Source of the DNA: a virus
Length of the DNA: 38,682 bases
Strand: one strand, 5' to 3'
IMG/VR virus record: IMGVR_UViG_3300025929_000032
Location: 1 to 38,682 of that record
Of this stretch, positions 16,804 through 23,844 are shown in pieces. Numbering within the stretch: position 1 is the stretch's first letter; each line of letters begins with the position of its first letter. The position numbers and the translations under genes were made by a program. The notes beneath the pieces are model-generated. The model made no database searches and was not told where the DNA came from. It worked only from the letters and a program-made list of their open reading frames with translations.

Positions 16804-17219
16804 TCCTGTTCGACGTCGAATCCCTCATCACCGACCTGATGCGCGACGAAGGGGTCAGGCTCAAGCCCTACGTCGATACGGTGGGCAAGTGGACGATTGG
16901 GGTCGGGCGGAATTTGACCGATCGCGGGATCTTGCGCTCGGAGGCGGAAGTCATGCTCCGCAACGATATCGCCATCGTAGCCGATGATCTTGACGTCAAC
17001 GTCCCATGGTGGCGAACGCTTTCTCCGAACCGCCAACTCGCGCTTGCGAACATGACCTTCAACATGGGCTGGCCGCGCCTGTCGGGCTTCAAGGTCATGC
17101 TCGCTGCGTTGGAGCATGGCGACTTTGAATCCGCAGCGACGGAATGTCTCAACTCAAAATGGGCGGCCCAAGTCGGGGAGCGTGCCACGCGCATCAGCGA
17201 TTTAATCAAGGAAGGATGA
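16800..17219 (+). CDS. Endolysin, T4-type lysozyme (GH24)
   Basis: 139 residues. Glu17, Asp26 and Thr32 are spaced 9 and 6 residues apart, exactly as the catalytic Glu11/Asp20/Thr26 of T4 lysozyme, within DEGVRLKPYVDTVGKWTIGVG-like sequence. Further family features are ALANMTFNMGW (about 82-92) and the C-terminal RATRISDLI. It cleaves the glycan between MurNAc and GlcNAc. There is no signal peptide or SAR segment, so release should depend on a holin. The ORF can extend upstream to 16509, but the ATG overlapping the holin stop is the natural start. Confidence 0.93.
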   Translation: MILFDVESLITDLMRDEGVRLKPYVDTVGKWTIGVGRNLTDRGILRSEAEVMLRNDIAIVADDLDVNVPWWRTLSPNRQLALANMTFNMGWPRLSGFKVMLAALEHGDFESAATECLNSKWAAQVGERATRISDLIKEG

Positions 17220-17223
17220 AACC

Positions 17224-17775
17224 ATGGCATCCGTCATCGATCAGGGCCTCGGTATCCTCGAACAGATCGCGCCGACACTGGCGACGATGATTGGCGGCCC
17301 ATTCGCCGGAACGGCAGTCGCCGCTATCGAAAAGGGTCTCGGACTCAACGCCACGGGCGATCAAGCCGCGGCTCTGACGGCCGTCGCCGGCGCCACCCCG
17401 GAACAACTCCTCGCGTTGAAAGCAGAGGACAACCGCCATCAGGAAGCGATGGCTAAACTCGGGGTGGACCTGCAGCAATCGGCAGAGCAAGGCCGCGCGA
17501 GTGCCCGTGCACGTGAAGCGGCGGTAAAGGACAAAACCCCGTCCCGCTTGGCCTATACGATCATCGGCGGTTTTCTCTCCGTCTCGATGGCGCAGCTCAT
17601 TGCAATCATGGGCTGGCCCGATTTGATCAACAAAATCCCCGGTCAGGGATGGCTCCTGATCGGACAGGTCACCGGCTATCTGGCGAATGAGGCGAAGCAG
17701 GCGGCCAGCTACTATTTCGGCTCATCCGCCGGCAGTCAGGCCAAAGACGCGACGATCAAGGCGCTCTCTCAGTAA
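17224..17775 (+). CDS. Holin-like membrane protein, GTA/3TM-holin type
   Basis: 183 residues; GGAAGG before the ATG, 4 bases after the endolysin stop. An amphipathic N-terminus (QIAPTLATMIGGPFAGTAVAAI) is followed by a charged helix (LALKAEDNRHQEAMAKL) and hydrophobic segments at about 108-130 and 140-156, with the C-terminus YYFGSSAGSQAKD. This layout resembles holins associated with gene-transfer agents and phages of alphaproteobacteria. It may be a second holin, an antiholin or an envelope-disruption partner; no clear spanin pair is seen nearby. Confidence 0.65.
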   Translation: MASVIDQGLGILEQIAPTLATMIGGPFAGTAVAAIEKGLGLNATGDQAAALTAVAGATPEQLLALKAEDNRHQEAMAKLGVDLQQSAEQGRASARAREAAVKDKTPSRLAYTIIGGFLSVSMAQLIAIMGWPDLINKIPGQGWLLIGQVTGYLANEAKQAASYYFGSSAGSQAKDATIKALSQ

Positions 17776-18021
17776 ATGCGCCGCGACACCCAGCTTGAAC
17801 GCGAGCTGGCCGACCGGCTTCAGCGTGCTCGGCTTGCGGCGCTCAATGCCACGGGCGATCGGGAACGCTGGGGCGGTTCAGCGATAGCCAAGCGCATCGG
17901 CGTAACCAAGCCCTGTCTTTGCCAGTGGGAGAACGGTCGCTCGCTACCGTCGTCGTTCAAACTGTGGCGGCTGTGGGGGAAGGCGGTCGATATGGAGTTC
18001 AGGGTAGGGTTGGGGGAGTAG
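17776..18021 (+). CDS. Small helix-turn-helix protein
   Basis: 81 residues, beginning immediately after the preceding TAA. The segment AIAKRIGVTKPCLCQWENGRSLPSS (about 36-60) is a helix-turn-helix of the Cro/XRE type, with WENGR as the typical end of the recognition helix. The N-terminal 30 residues are a charged helix rich in Arg and Glu. It is the last late gene before attP. It might regulate late genes or integration, but nothing in the sequence identifies its target. Confidence 0.7.
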   Translation: MRRDTQLERELADRLQRARLAALNATGDRERWGGSAIAKRIGVTKPCLCQWENGRSLPSSFKLWRLWGKAVDMEFRVGLGE

Positions 18022-18031
18022 AGACGGGAAG

Positions 18032-18060
18032 GTAGTGCTCTTTAGTATCAATTGCACAAA
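18032..18060 (+). repeat. Left attP arm-like direct repeat
   Basis: First copy of a 29-base repeat whose second copy is at 18231-18259, with 24 of 29 bases identical and the same orientation. It lies 91 bases left of the tRNA-like core. Likely an integrase arm-type binding site. Confidence 0.6.
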
Positions 18061-18151
18061 CGCGGTTTCATGTTCCTCTCATGTTCGCGTTAGATTCACG
18101 GCGGCGCTTCTGCAAAAATCCAGCATATCCGCCGATGTTCTCGTAGGTAGA

Positions 18152-18200
18152 TACCTTGACATGGTAGGGGTCACAGGTTCAATCCCTGTCGCGCCCACCA
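18152..18200 (+). other. 3' half of tRNA-Val(GAC), probable attP core
   Basis: The sequence fits a tRNA from the anticodon stem to the end: TACC-TTGACAT-GGTA gives the anticodon loop with GAC, followed by a 5-base variable loop, the T-arm ACAGG-TTCAATC-CCTGT, the acceptor strand CGCGCCC, discriminator A and CCA. The 5' half is missing upstream, so it is not a working tRNA gene here. Integration at this core would rebuild the 3' end of the host tRNA-Val gene. Confidence 0.85.
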
Positions 18201-18230
18201 CTCAAATCAATGACTTAGGTTGCTCCGCGG

Positions 18231-18259
18231 GTAGTGCTCCGCAGTATCAATTGAACAAG
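18231..18259 (+). repeat. Right attP arm-like direct repeat
   Basis: Second copy of the 29-base repeat, starting 31 bases right of the core and ending directly at the stop codon of the 70-aa gene of the - strand operon. Likely an integrase arm-type binding site. Confidence 0.6.
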
Positions 18260-18472
18260 TCACGGCCGCCATTCGTGGGCGTACTCGCATTTCTCGCCGC
18301 GCATCTTCTCGAACGCCTCTTTCCCCTCTTCATACAGAACGCGCACGGCCGTAACTGGGTCGTGGATTGGGCTTAATCCCAGGGCCATGCGGATGAGCAT
18401 TAACTGATTCCGCATATTCTCAGCGTTGCTGGGCGCTCCATTGATCATAGTGAAGTGTGGATTTTGCATCAT
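18260..18472 (-). CDS. 70-aa protein downstream of integrase, unknown
   Basis: 70 residues; the ATG at 18472 overlaps the integrase stop (ATGA), so translation is probably coupled. The sequence is MMQNPHFTMINGAPSNAENM, then helical (RNQLMLIRMALGLSP) and a charged end (YEEGKEAFEKMRGEKCEY). No domain is recognised. Its stop borders the right attP arm repeat. It is small and may act with the integrase, but the position could equally reflect hitchhiking. An upstream extension of the frame inside the integrase has no support. Confidence 0.6.
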   Translation of the reverse strand: MMQNPHFTMINGAPSNAENMRNQLMLIRMALGLSPIHDPVTAVRVLYEEGKEAFEKMRGEKCEYAHEWRP

Positions 18473-19437
18473 ATCGTCTCCAATGCCTTCGATGCCTTCC
18501 GCAAATAGTCTGGGCTGAACCGAGCATAGACCATTTCCGTGGTCCGCGAATTGCTGTGCCCGAGGTATTGCGCGATCTCCGGCATGCTCACCCCGGCTTC
18601 CGCCATCCATACCGCCGCGCTGTGGCGCAGGACATGGGGCGTGACCCCCGCAATCCCCGCCCGCCGACACGCGGCCGCGAATCCCTTCTTGACGCTCCCC
18701 ACCTTATGCCCGGCCCACTCGATTACGAAGTCGCTCAGAGCGCCTTCCTTGGCCATCAGCAGCGCGTTTCGCGCTTCCTGAGTCATGGGCACGGTGGCGC
18801 GGCCCTTGCGCCGTCCAGCCTCACCGGAGAGTCGAATAATCCCCCTCTCGAAGTCCACTCGATCCCACGTCAAATCGAGAATGGCCTGTGCCCTCCCGGC
18901 CGTTGAAAGCGCGAGAATGGCGAACAGCTTTATGTGCGGCTCTTTCTCGCCAGCGGCGATGAGTGCGCGGTATTCGTCTCGCGTGAGGTGGCGTTCCTTG
19001 GGCTGGGGGTTGGCCGGGAATAAAAATACAGCCCGCGCGAGAGGCCGCGCCCAGCGCACTCCGGCTCGAAGCGTTCCCAGTTCCCGCCGGATGGTCCCTG
19101 GACCCACACCCATAGCGACTCTGGCGCTGGCATATCGGCGGCATTGAGAGCGGTCGATTTGATCCGCGGCAAATCCCCCGAAGAACGGCTTGAGCGCTTT
19201 CCAGTTGTATTCGAGGGTTTTGTACCCGGTGGCATGGTGCTTTCGGTCCTCCAAATAGGCCGCCATGATTTCGGCAACGGTATCGCCTATGCGGACTGCG
19301 GCGTTCCGCCAGTCCCGGAATCGTCGCTCGGCTTCCTGTTTATTGCCGGTACGAAGGGAGGATCGCTTCGGCGTTTCGCCGTCCCACCAGCTGACAGCGT
19401 ATTTCCCCCGGTATCGGATGAGCCTTGGTTCCCGCAT
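18469..19437 (-). CDS. int: Tyrosine-recombinase integrase
   Basis: 322 residues. The N-terminal part (RLIRYRGKYAVSWWDGE, about 5-21) resembles arm-binding segments and residues about 50-145 form the core-binding SAM-like region. The catalytic domain shows Arg182 (STAGRAQAI), a likely Lys211, His268 and Arg271 in HVLRH, His294 in LGHSNSRTT and the nucleophile Tyr304 in EMVYARF. It should join attP with a host tRNA-Val site. It is encoded last but one in the leftward operon, directly beside attP, and overlaps the excisionase-like gene by 151 bases. Confidence 0.95.
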   Translation of the reverse strand: MREPRLIRYRGKYAVSWWDGETPKRSSLRTGNKQEAERRFRDWRNAAVRIGDTVAEIMAAYLEDRKHHATGYKTLEYNWKALKPFFGGFAADQIDRSQCRRYASARVAMGVGPGTIRRELGTLRAGVRWARPLARAVFLFPANPQPKERHLTRDEYRALIAAGEKEPHIKLFAILALSTAGRAQAILDLTWDRVDFERGIIRLSGEAGRRKGRATVPMTQEARNALLMAKEGALSDFVIEWAGHKVGSVKKGFAAACRRAGIAGVTPHVLRHSAAVWMAEAGVSMPEIAQYLGHSNSRTTEMVYARFSPDYLRKASKALETI

Positions 19438-19586
19438 TCGATCTTCTCCACTACGTCGGCTCTGATCCGATACTTGCTTCCGACCCGGAAATGCTCAAGT
19501 TCCCCCATCCTACAACGGCGGCGGATGTTGGCCGCCGAGCAATCCCAACGGTCGGCTAAACTTTCAGGAGTAAATGGCTTAGTCAC
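19287..19586 (-). CDS. Excisionase-like HTH protein
   Basis: 99 residues. The N-terminal 50 residues hold a winged-helix/MerR-like motif: TPESLADRWDCSAANIRRRCR (6-26) and a wing HFRVGSKYRIRADVVEKIE, typical of excisionase-type DNA-binding proteins. After residue 50 the sequence becomes low complexity (SDTGGNTLSAGGTAKRRS) and is encoded over the start of the integrase gene in another frame. It would bend DNA at the att sites and turn the integrase toward excision. Assigned from fold motif and position immediately upstream of int. Confidence 0.75.
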   Translation of the reverse strand: MTKPFTPESLADRWDCSAANIRRRCRMGELEHFRVGSKYRIRADVVEKIECGNQGSSDTGGNTLSAGGTAKRRSDPPFVPAINRKPSDDSGTGGTPQSA

Positions 19587-19598
19587 GTCCCGCCCTCT

Positions 19599-19844
19599 CT
19601 AGCGGTCGTTGGGTGGCTGGGGTAAGGGCATCCAGTGGGTGGGCCGCCAGAGATTCTGGTTCTCAACATCGCGTCCGAAGTTCCATCCGTAGAGCGGGAC
19701 ATGAGAGGTCTTCCCCCACCATGTGATGCGCTTTTCATATCGCAGCGCGCCGGAATACCGATCCGCATATGCTCTGCGCCCGCGTATCCGCGTCCCATCT
19801 TTCGGCGCCGTCTCAATCGCTTGCCATTCACTCACGATCAGCAC
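19599..19844 (-). CDS. DUF551-like small protein
   Basis: 81 residues. The N-terminus SEWQAIETAPKDGTRI is the hallmark of a small-protein family widespread in phages and proteobacteria (DUF551-like, function unknown). The rest is rich in Trp, Tyr and Arg (WWGKTSHVPLYGWNF; THWMPLP). It overlaps the upstream gene by 17 bases. Confidence 0.75.
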   Translation of the reverse strand: MLIVSEWQAIETAPKDGTRIRGRRAYADRYSGALRYEKRITWWGKTSHVPLYGWNFGRDVENQNLWRPTHWMPLPQPPNDR

Positions 19845-20310
19845 TCCTCAGCTTCATCAGTTCGCGGGCCTTTACGACCGCCTCGTAATTCCGGAACGGC
19901 AGGTCGAAGGAGCCTTGGCGTATGACCGGATTCTGTTCCTCGATCGCGCGCAGGACGGCGGCGAGAGTGTCGTGGAGTTCCTGTTCGTCGGGGGTCATGG
20001 CGGGCTCGTCGGGAATTTTGACAATTTCGATAAGCTGGCCGTCGGTAAATTTGGCGTTGAACTCGCGCCATTCGCCATCGTCGCCACCGTAGAAATTTAG
20101 GTAGCCGTGGAAGTTCATATCGATCGATCCCGTTCGCTTGTCGGGCGGATCAATGTCATATCGGACGGCGTTGTGAACCAATCGTCCCTGGGCGGTGATC
20201 GTGTAAGTCTCCATGTAAGGACAATCGAAATCCTTCGTCTGAAACTCACAATCGTTCGCTTTTCCGTCCGGCAGTCCGACTTCGCATTTCACGTAATCGA
20301 ACAATCCCAT
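19828..20310 (-). CDS. Early-operon protein of unknown function
   Basis: 160 residues; the start ATG at 20310 follows AAGGAG, so the longer frame to 20391 is rejected. The N-terminus is MGLFDYVKCEVGLPDGKAN, with CEFQTKDFDCPYMETYTIT (about 21-39), suggesting a compact domain with three nearby cysteines. The second half is acidic and helical. The gene begins 4 bases after the preceding stop. No function can be assigned. Confidence 0.75.
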   Translation of the reverse strand: MGLFDYVKCEVGLPDGKANDCEFQTKDFDCPYMETYTITAQGRLVHNAVRYDIDPPDKRTGSIDMNFHGYLNFYGGDDGEWREFNAKFTDGQLIEIVKIPDEPAMTPDEQELHDTLAAVLRAIEEQNPVIRQGSFDLPFRNYEAVVKARELMKLRSADRE

Positions 20311-20314
20311 CGTC

Positions 20315-20896
20315 CTACTCCTTGACCATCGTGGAGGTGGTGATAACCGGCACGCGCACGAGGGGGTCGGCGGCGTTGTGCGGGCGATCATCTATGACAG
20401 TGGCCCCAATCTTCCCCTTCGCGTTCAGGTAGACCATCAGGCCGTGTTCCTTGGGATGCTCGTAGCAGCCCATCCACCATGAGTTGCCGCGCATTTGCTC
20501 AAGGTGAAAGACGCACTGGCCACTAACCGTGATAAAGACCTCATCGAGCGAGCCGTCATCGTTGTTGCGGATTTCGATTGCAGCGCGTGTCTCCCGCAGC
20601 TGCGCGTTCTCCGCTGCGAGGGCTTGGAGGAGGGTGGCGGCCCGTCGCATTTCGGCCAGCATGTCGCGCACCGATCCATTGCACAGCGGGGCGGATTGGC
20701 TCGGCTCATCGCCGAGCGCGATTTGCTGAAACAGATTGAGCCCGAGGACCACCTTCCCCACCTCCTCCGGGAGTGTGAGGGCGGAGAGATAGGCGGCGAT
20801 GGCGGCGCGCAGGCCGTCGCGTGGCGCCTTGGAACTTAGCTGCGCTTCCAAAAATTCGCCCCACGCCGCCTCCAGCGCCTTCTCGTTCTCAGCCAT
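20315..20896 (-). CDS. Early-operon protein of unknown function
   Basis: 193 residues. The N-terminus is helical (EKALEAAWGEFLEAQLSS) and a short coiled coil follows (LQALAAENAQLRETRAAIEI, about 92-111). The end resembles a beta domain (VFITVSGQCVFHLEQM; LMVYLNAKGKIGATVID). No family is recognised. It overlaps the upstream 57-aa gene by 8 bases and belongs to the leftward operon. Confidence 0.7.
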   Translation of the reverse strand: MAENEKALEAAWGEFLEAQLSSKAPRDGLRAAIAAYLSALTLPEEVGKVVLGLNLFQQIALGDEPSQSAPLCNGSVRDMLAEMRRAATLLQALAAENAQLRETRAAIEIRNNDDGSLDEVFITVSGQCVFHLEQMRGNSWWMGCYEHPKEHGLMVYLNAKGKIGATVIDDRPHNAADPLVRVPVITTSTMVKE

Positions 20897-21062
20897 GGTC
20901 AGTTCCGTCCTTGGGTTTGTGCTCGCCGCACGTATTATTCTCGCCTTCCAACTTCATGCCTTCGTTCCATGCGCGAGCAGGGAAGTCTGGGCACATGCAG
21001 AGCCCAGCATGACCCGGGGAAAGTCGCGCCCAGAACCGGCACGTCTCGCACGCCTCACCCAT
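20889..21062 (-). CDS. 57-aa Cys-rich putative zinc protein
   Basis: 57 residues. The frame is open from ATG 21062 to TGA 20889, with GGCGGGA upstream. Cysteines fall in CETC (5-8), CMC (22-24) and CGEH (45-48), which could bind zinc. The layout CxTCxFW ... C ... CGEH is shared with the 65-aa protein at 22803-23000, so the two look like paralogs. It overlaps both neighbouring genes by 8 bases. Function unknown. Confidence 0.65.
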   Translation of the reverse strand: MGEACETCRFWARLSPGHAGLCMCPDFPARAWNEGMKLEGENNTCGEHKPKDGTDHG

Positions 21063-21969
21063 TCCCGCCCTCCTGTGCTGCGAGGGCGCTGGTCTTCATT
21101 TGCGCATTTGCTGACCATCGATCGACCCCGATCGATTGCATTGCGGTGATCCCGGCGTCCACCTCGGGAAGCATATAGCCACCGAATGCATCCAGCATTC
21201 CTGCGAGCGCATCGCCGAGAACCCGGCGCGCTTCGTCGCGCTCCCGTTCGGCGGATTCGGCGCGGGATTTCAGGTCGAGCATGTGTTGGTTCAGGTACTC
21301 ATAGGCATCGCCCGCCGAGACGCCTTCGGAATTATCATCGAAATCGAAGCCAGGAATTTTTGTGAGGATCGACCTGACTTTAACCCACAAGTCTTTCTCA
21401 AAATCATCGGCGTCTGACTTCGCCTCCTCGACCTGTTCCGCTACGCAATCATCGAAGTGCGCTTTGATCGGTCGCAAATCTTCGAGTTCCGCCCGCGCTT
21501 CCACGAGGCTGGCTTCCAGCTCTGCCACCTTGGATTCGGCGGCGATGGCGCGCTTCTCGGCCTTCACTTTGCCAACCATCGTTTCGTGGTGGTGGTTTCT
21601 CCGCTCGCGCACAAACTCGACGACAGCTTGAGGCGTCATAAATTCCGAGCCACCCGGCGTGAACGTCTGCGCGGCTTTACGCCACTCGATCATATCGACG
21701 TGGGCTTTCTCGGCGCGAGCTTCGGCCCCGACAGCGACGGCCGTTAGGTGCCCATTCTCCGCTTCCAGTTCCGCCACCCGTGCGGTGAGGCGGATGAGTT
21801 CGGCGTCGTCGGCAAGGATAACCGTCGCCAGCGTGCTTAATTCTGGAAGTGAGAATCCGTGGCTGCACGTTTCGTTGCAGGACAACACCGCGAGAGCCAG
21901 ACGCTTGGATTCTGCCCGAATTTGATCGGTCAGAGTTATTGACCATTTTTCTGCCACGTTTTCGCTCAT
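21055..21969 (-). CDS. Coiled-coil protein of unknown function
   Basis: 304 residues, mostly long Ala/Glu/Leu/Arg helices: ELIRLTARVAELEAEN (about 57-72), AAESKVAELEASLVEARAEL (about 145-164) and SRAESAERERDEARRVLGD (about 236-254). Two segments appear globular, around residues 100-125 (TFTPGGSEFMTPQAVVEFV) and 190-230. It overlaps the upstream gene by ATGA. It might be a scaffold or partner for host proteins, but no specific role is visible. Confidence 0.7.
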   Translation of the reverse strand: MSENVAEKWSITLTDQIRAESKRLALAVLSCNETCSHGFSLPELSTLATVILADDAELIRLTARVAELEAENGHLTAVAVGAEARAEKAHVDMIEWRKAAQTFTPGGSEFMTPQAVVEFVRERRNHHHETMVGKVKAEKRAIAAESKVAELEASLVEARAELEDLRPIKAHFDDCVAEQVEEAKSDADDFEKDLWVKVRSILTKIPGFDFDDNSEGVSAGDAYEYLNQHMLDLKSRAESAERERDEARRVLGDALAGMLDAFGGYMLPEVDAGITAMQSIGVDRWSANAQMKTSALAAQEGGNG

Positions 21970-22484
21970 TTCGTCGTCTGCTCGGAGGCGGGGAGGGTGC
22001 GAAACTCTTTCGCAAGGCGCACCGCGAACTGATGAATGGCCAGGTCTGCCACGCGACTGAAAAATCCTCTCGCTCGTGGCGCTCTGCTGACGGCATCGCA
22101 GAACAGGGCTGCACGCTCTAGGCCGAGCCGCTCGCCGCGCTCGTAGGCGTCGCGCCGTTCGTCACGCAGGGCTTGGGCCACACGTTCCGCGAACGGATGC
22201 TCGTGGTGGCAAAGCACCTCTCGCGCCTTCTCATCCGCCCAGTCGGGACTCGTGGTGGTCATGACCGCACCGCCGATGCCATTGGCGCGGTCATATTCAC
22301 GCAGCCGCTTCGCTTGCTCTGACTTGCAAATTGCAATGATCCTTTCGGCGCCACCATGTGATTCCGAGTGCACGTGGCCGCCTTCAAGAATTGTCACAAC
22401 TGCGGCGAAAGTATTCAGGTCGGAGAGAGCGCGAGCGGCGGCTTCGACGGCCTTAGCCAGTTCCTTGCTTTTATCGTTGTTCAT
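21966..22484 (-). CDS. Early-operon protein of unknown function
   Basis: 172 residues. The ATG at 22484 follows GCAGGAGG. Helical N-terminus (KELAKAVEAAARALSDLN), a His-rich central part (HEHPFAERVAQALRDERR) and an Arg-rich C-terminus. No domain is recognised. It overlaps the upstream and downstream genes by 4 bases each, as elsewhere in this chain. Confidence 0.68.
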   Translation of the reverse strand: MNNDKSKELAKAVEAAARALSDLNTFAAVVTILEGGHVHSESHGGAERIIAICKSEQAKRLREYDRANGIGGAVMTTTSPDWADEKAREVLCHHEHPFAERVAQALRDERRDAYERGERLGLERAALFCDAVSRAPRARGFFSRVADLAIHQFAVRLAKEFRTLPASEQTTK

Positions 22485-22684
22485 CGCTTCGCCCTCCTGC
22501 GCTTCGGTACAGTGACGAGAAGGGGCTTTATCGCCTTCTCCATGTCGCAACGGAGGTTCCATACGTTGATCGGGAGGGCGATCTTCGGGTGCCACTCCGC
22601 GCACGAGGCCCACTCACGTTCGACTGTCGGTTTCGCGTTGCAAAACGGGCAACGCTTCACGGCCTTCGGCTTCCTCACGCTCAC
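22481..22684 (-). CDS. Lar-like small zinc-ribbon protein
   Basis: 67 residues, GTG start overlapping the upstream stop (GTGA). The segment KRCPFCNAKPTVE (10-22) followed by ASCAEWHPKIALPINVWN resembles Lar-type restriction-alleviation proteins and related small phage zinc ribbons, with CxxC at 12-15 and another Cys at 28. Lar proteins modulate host type I restriction; that function is only a possibility here. Confidence 0.65.
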   Translation of the reverse strand: MSVRKPKAVKRCPFCNAKPTVEREWASCAEWHPKIALPINVWNLRCDMEKAIKPLLVTVPKRRRAKR

Positions 22685-22806
22685 TTCTTCCTCCTGCGCT
22701 TCGGTGCAAGGGGGATGGCGGGCTGGACCCGCTCCAACTGCTCGCGCAGAATTTCTTCCATGCGCTCACGGATCGCAGCTTCGTCCTCCGGCTTCCTCGC
22801 TGTCAT
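22681..22806 (-). CDS. 41-aa charged peptide
   Basis: 41 residues from ATG 22806 to TGA 22681: a Glu/Arg-rich helix (DEAAIRERMEEILREQLERV) then a Pro-rich, strongly basic tail (PLAPKRRRKK). It overlaps the upstream gene by 4 and the downstream start by 4 bases, and GAGAGGAAG precedes it. It could be a nucleic-acid binding or antirestriction accessory peptide; unproved. Confidence 0.55.
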   Translation of the reverse strand: MTARKPEDEAAIRERMEEILREQLERVQPAIPLAPKRRRKK

Positions 22807-23000
22807 GACTTCCTCTCATCCTGTGGGGCGGCCTGATGCTCTCCGCAGTAGTGGGACGACACCGTTACTTCCCACTTCGGAAAGCGGACGCAGCCACGCC
22901 TGAAATCCGTATCGGCAATCTTGCCGCCAGCCCCGTATCGGACCCCTTCGACAACCGGCTCTTTCCAAAACCGGCACGTCGAGCACGTCGCCTCCGTCAT
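22803..23000 (-). CDS. 65-aa Cys-rich putative zinc protein
   Basis: 65 residues; ATG 23000 is preferred because GGAAAGAG precedes it and it lies 3 bases after the upstream stop. It contains CSTC (6-9) followed by RFWKEPV, then RRGCVRFPKWE and HYCGEH near 50-55, the same scheme as the 57-aa protein at 20889-21062. Probably a small zinc-binding fold of unknown function. Confidence 0.68.
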   Translation of the reverse strand: MTEATCSTCRFWKEPVVEGVRYGAGGKIADTDFRRGCVRFPKWEVTVSSHYCGEHQAAPQDERKS

Positions 23001-23002
23001 GG

Positions 23003-23185
23003 CTACTCTTTCCATGCTGACCAACCCCAAATGATCGGCTGCGCGATCAGAAAGGCGACGCAGCAAAGAAAACACAGAGCCATCGTTACGCAGACCCAAC
23101 ACGGACCGGAGATAGGCAGCGTCAATAGGAACGATCTGCGCAGCCAGCGCGGCCAAGTGTGGAGGTCAAACCAGTCGCTTCTCAC
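23003..23185 (-). CDS. 60-aa membrane protein
   Basis: 60 residues; GTG start overlapping the upstream stop (GTGA). An aromatic, basic N-terminus (SDWFDLHTWPRWLRRSF) precedes a long hydrophobic run (residues about 18-55) with several cysteines (CWVC; LCFLCC), long enough for one or two membrane helices. It could act in superinfection exclusion or envelope modification; nothing specific is shown. Confidence 0.6.
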   Translation of the reverse strand: MRSDWFDLHTWPRWLRRSFLLTLPISGPCWVCVTMALCFLCCVAFLIAQPIIWGWSAWKE

Positions 23186-23844
23186 CGTCCGCCCTCCCGG
23201 TCAGCGCCGAGGCGGGGTGGTGCGGCGGCGATCATGGCGCCGTAAATAGTAGCCAATGTGGTCGCACGCCAATCACCAGGAAGATCGCCCGGCAACCAGT
23301 CGTCGCCAGCCTTCAATTGCGCGGAAGTTGCCTCTTTCGGCACCAGCACGAACCCCTCCGGCACCGGGCGTGAGAGGGCGCGGGTGTTCCATGCCTTTGC
23401 GGCCTCACACTTTCTCGGGAATTGCGCCATCGACTGAAAGCCAAGGCAATCCGGATCGCCGCAGCCGATGGACCACGCCGATGTTTCCGGCCTCGCGCCA
23501 GCAACTTCCTCGTAGATCGCCTCACCGCCACAGAACGGGCAGCGCGCCAGCACGTCAGCATCGTTGGTATTCATGGCTGCTCCTTGATCAAGCAGGTCGA
23601 TGACGGATGGGGCGGCGTCCCAACCTTTTTTAAATGCATCCGCCGCCTCGTAATCGGGTCCGCTGGTATTCGCCCATAGCTGGAACCCCATGGGGCCAGT
23701 CGGTTCGCGGGCTATGATCTTGAAGCCGGATGCCTCTAGAGCGCGCAGAAAATCGACGGACCATGCGGGCGACACACGACACTTTGGATGCTGGACGCAC
23801 GTATCCGCGAGGGCTTTTCCGAGCGCGCTATTAAACGTCGTCAT
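23182..23844 (-). CDS. Protein with Lar-like zinc ribbon
   Basis: 220 residues. The middle carries CPFCGGEA (about 102-109), then CGDPDCLGFQS (about 128-138) and CEAAKAWN (145-152), the arrangement of Lar-like zinc ribbons in which the last conserved part is a W-N-R motif. The N-terminal part (about 1-90) has CVQHPKCRVSPAWSVDFLRALEASG. The C-terminus reads like a small PEGFVLVP motif protein common in phage early operons. It overlaps its neighbours by 4 bases. Confidence 0.7.
   Translation of the reverse strand: MTTFNSALGKALADTCVQHPKCRVSPAWSVDFLRALEASGFKIIAREPTGPMGFQLWANTSGPDYEAADAFKKGWDAAPSVIDLLDQGAAMNTNDADVLARCPFCGGEAIYEEVAGARPETSAWSIGCGDPDCLGFQSMAQFPRKCEAAKAWNTRALSRPVPEGFVLVPKEATSAQLKAGDDWLPGDLPGDWRATTLATIYGAMIAAAPPRLGADREGGR

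Larger units (their letters stand above)
18032..18259. other. attP region: tRNA-derived core flanked by arm-like direct repeats
   Basis: Within 238 gene-free bases next to the integrase operon lie a 49-base tRNA 3' half (18152-18200) and two direct repeats, 18032-18060 and 18231-18259, that match at 24 of 29 positions (GTAGTGCTC, then AGTATCAATTG, then ACAA). This is the expected architecture of a phage attachment site: a core matching a host tRNA gene between integrase arm-binding sites. A shorter tandem GCTCCGC lies at about 18221 and 18236. An overlapping 113-aa + ORF from 18035 has no support and crosses the core. Confidence 0.8.

Noticed and set aside
18152-18200. Functional phage-encoded tRNA gene
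   Set aside because: Only the 3' half is present; the 5' acceptor strand and D-arm are missing.
18035-18376. 113-aa + ORF across the attP region
   Set aside because: It crosses the tRNA-derived core, lacks an SD and has no protein-like pattern.
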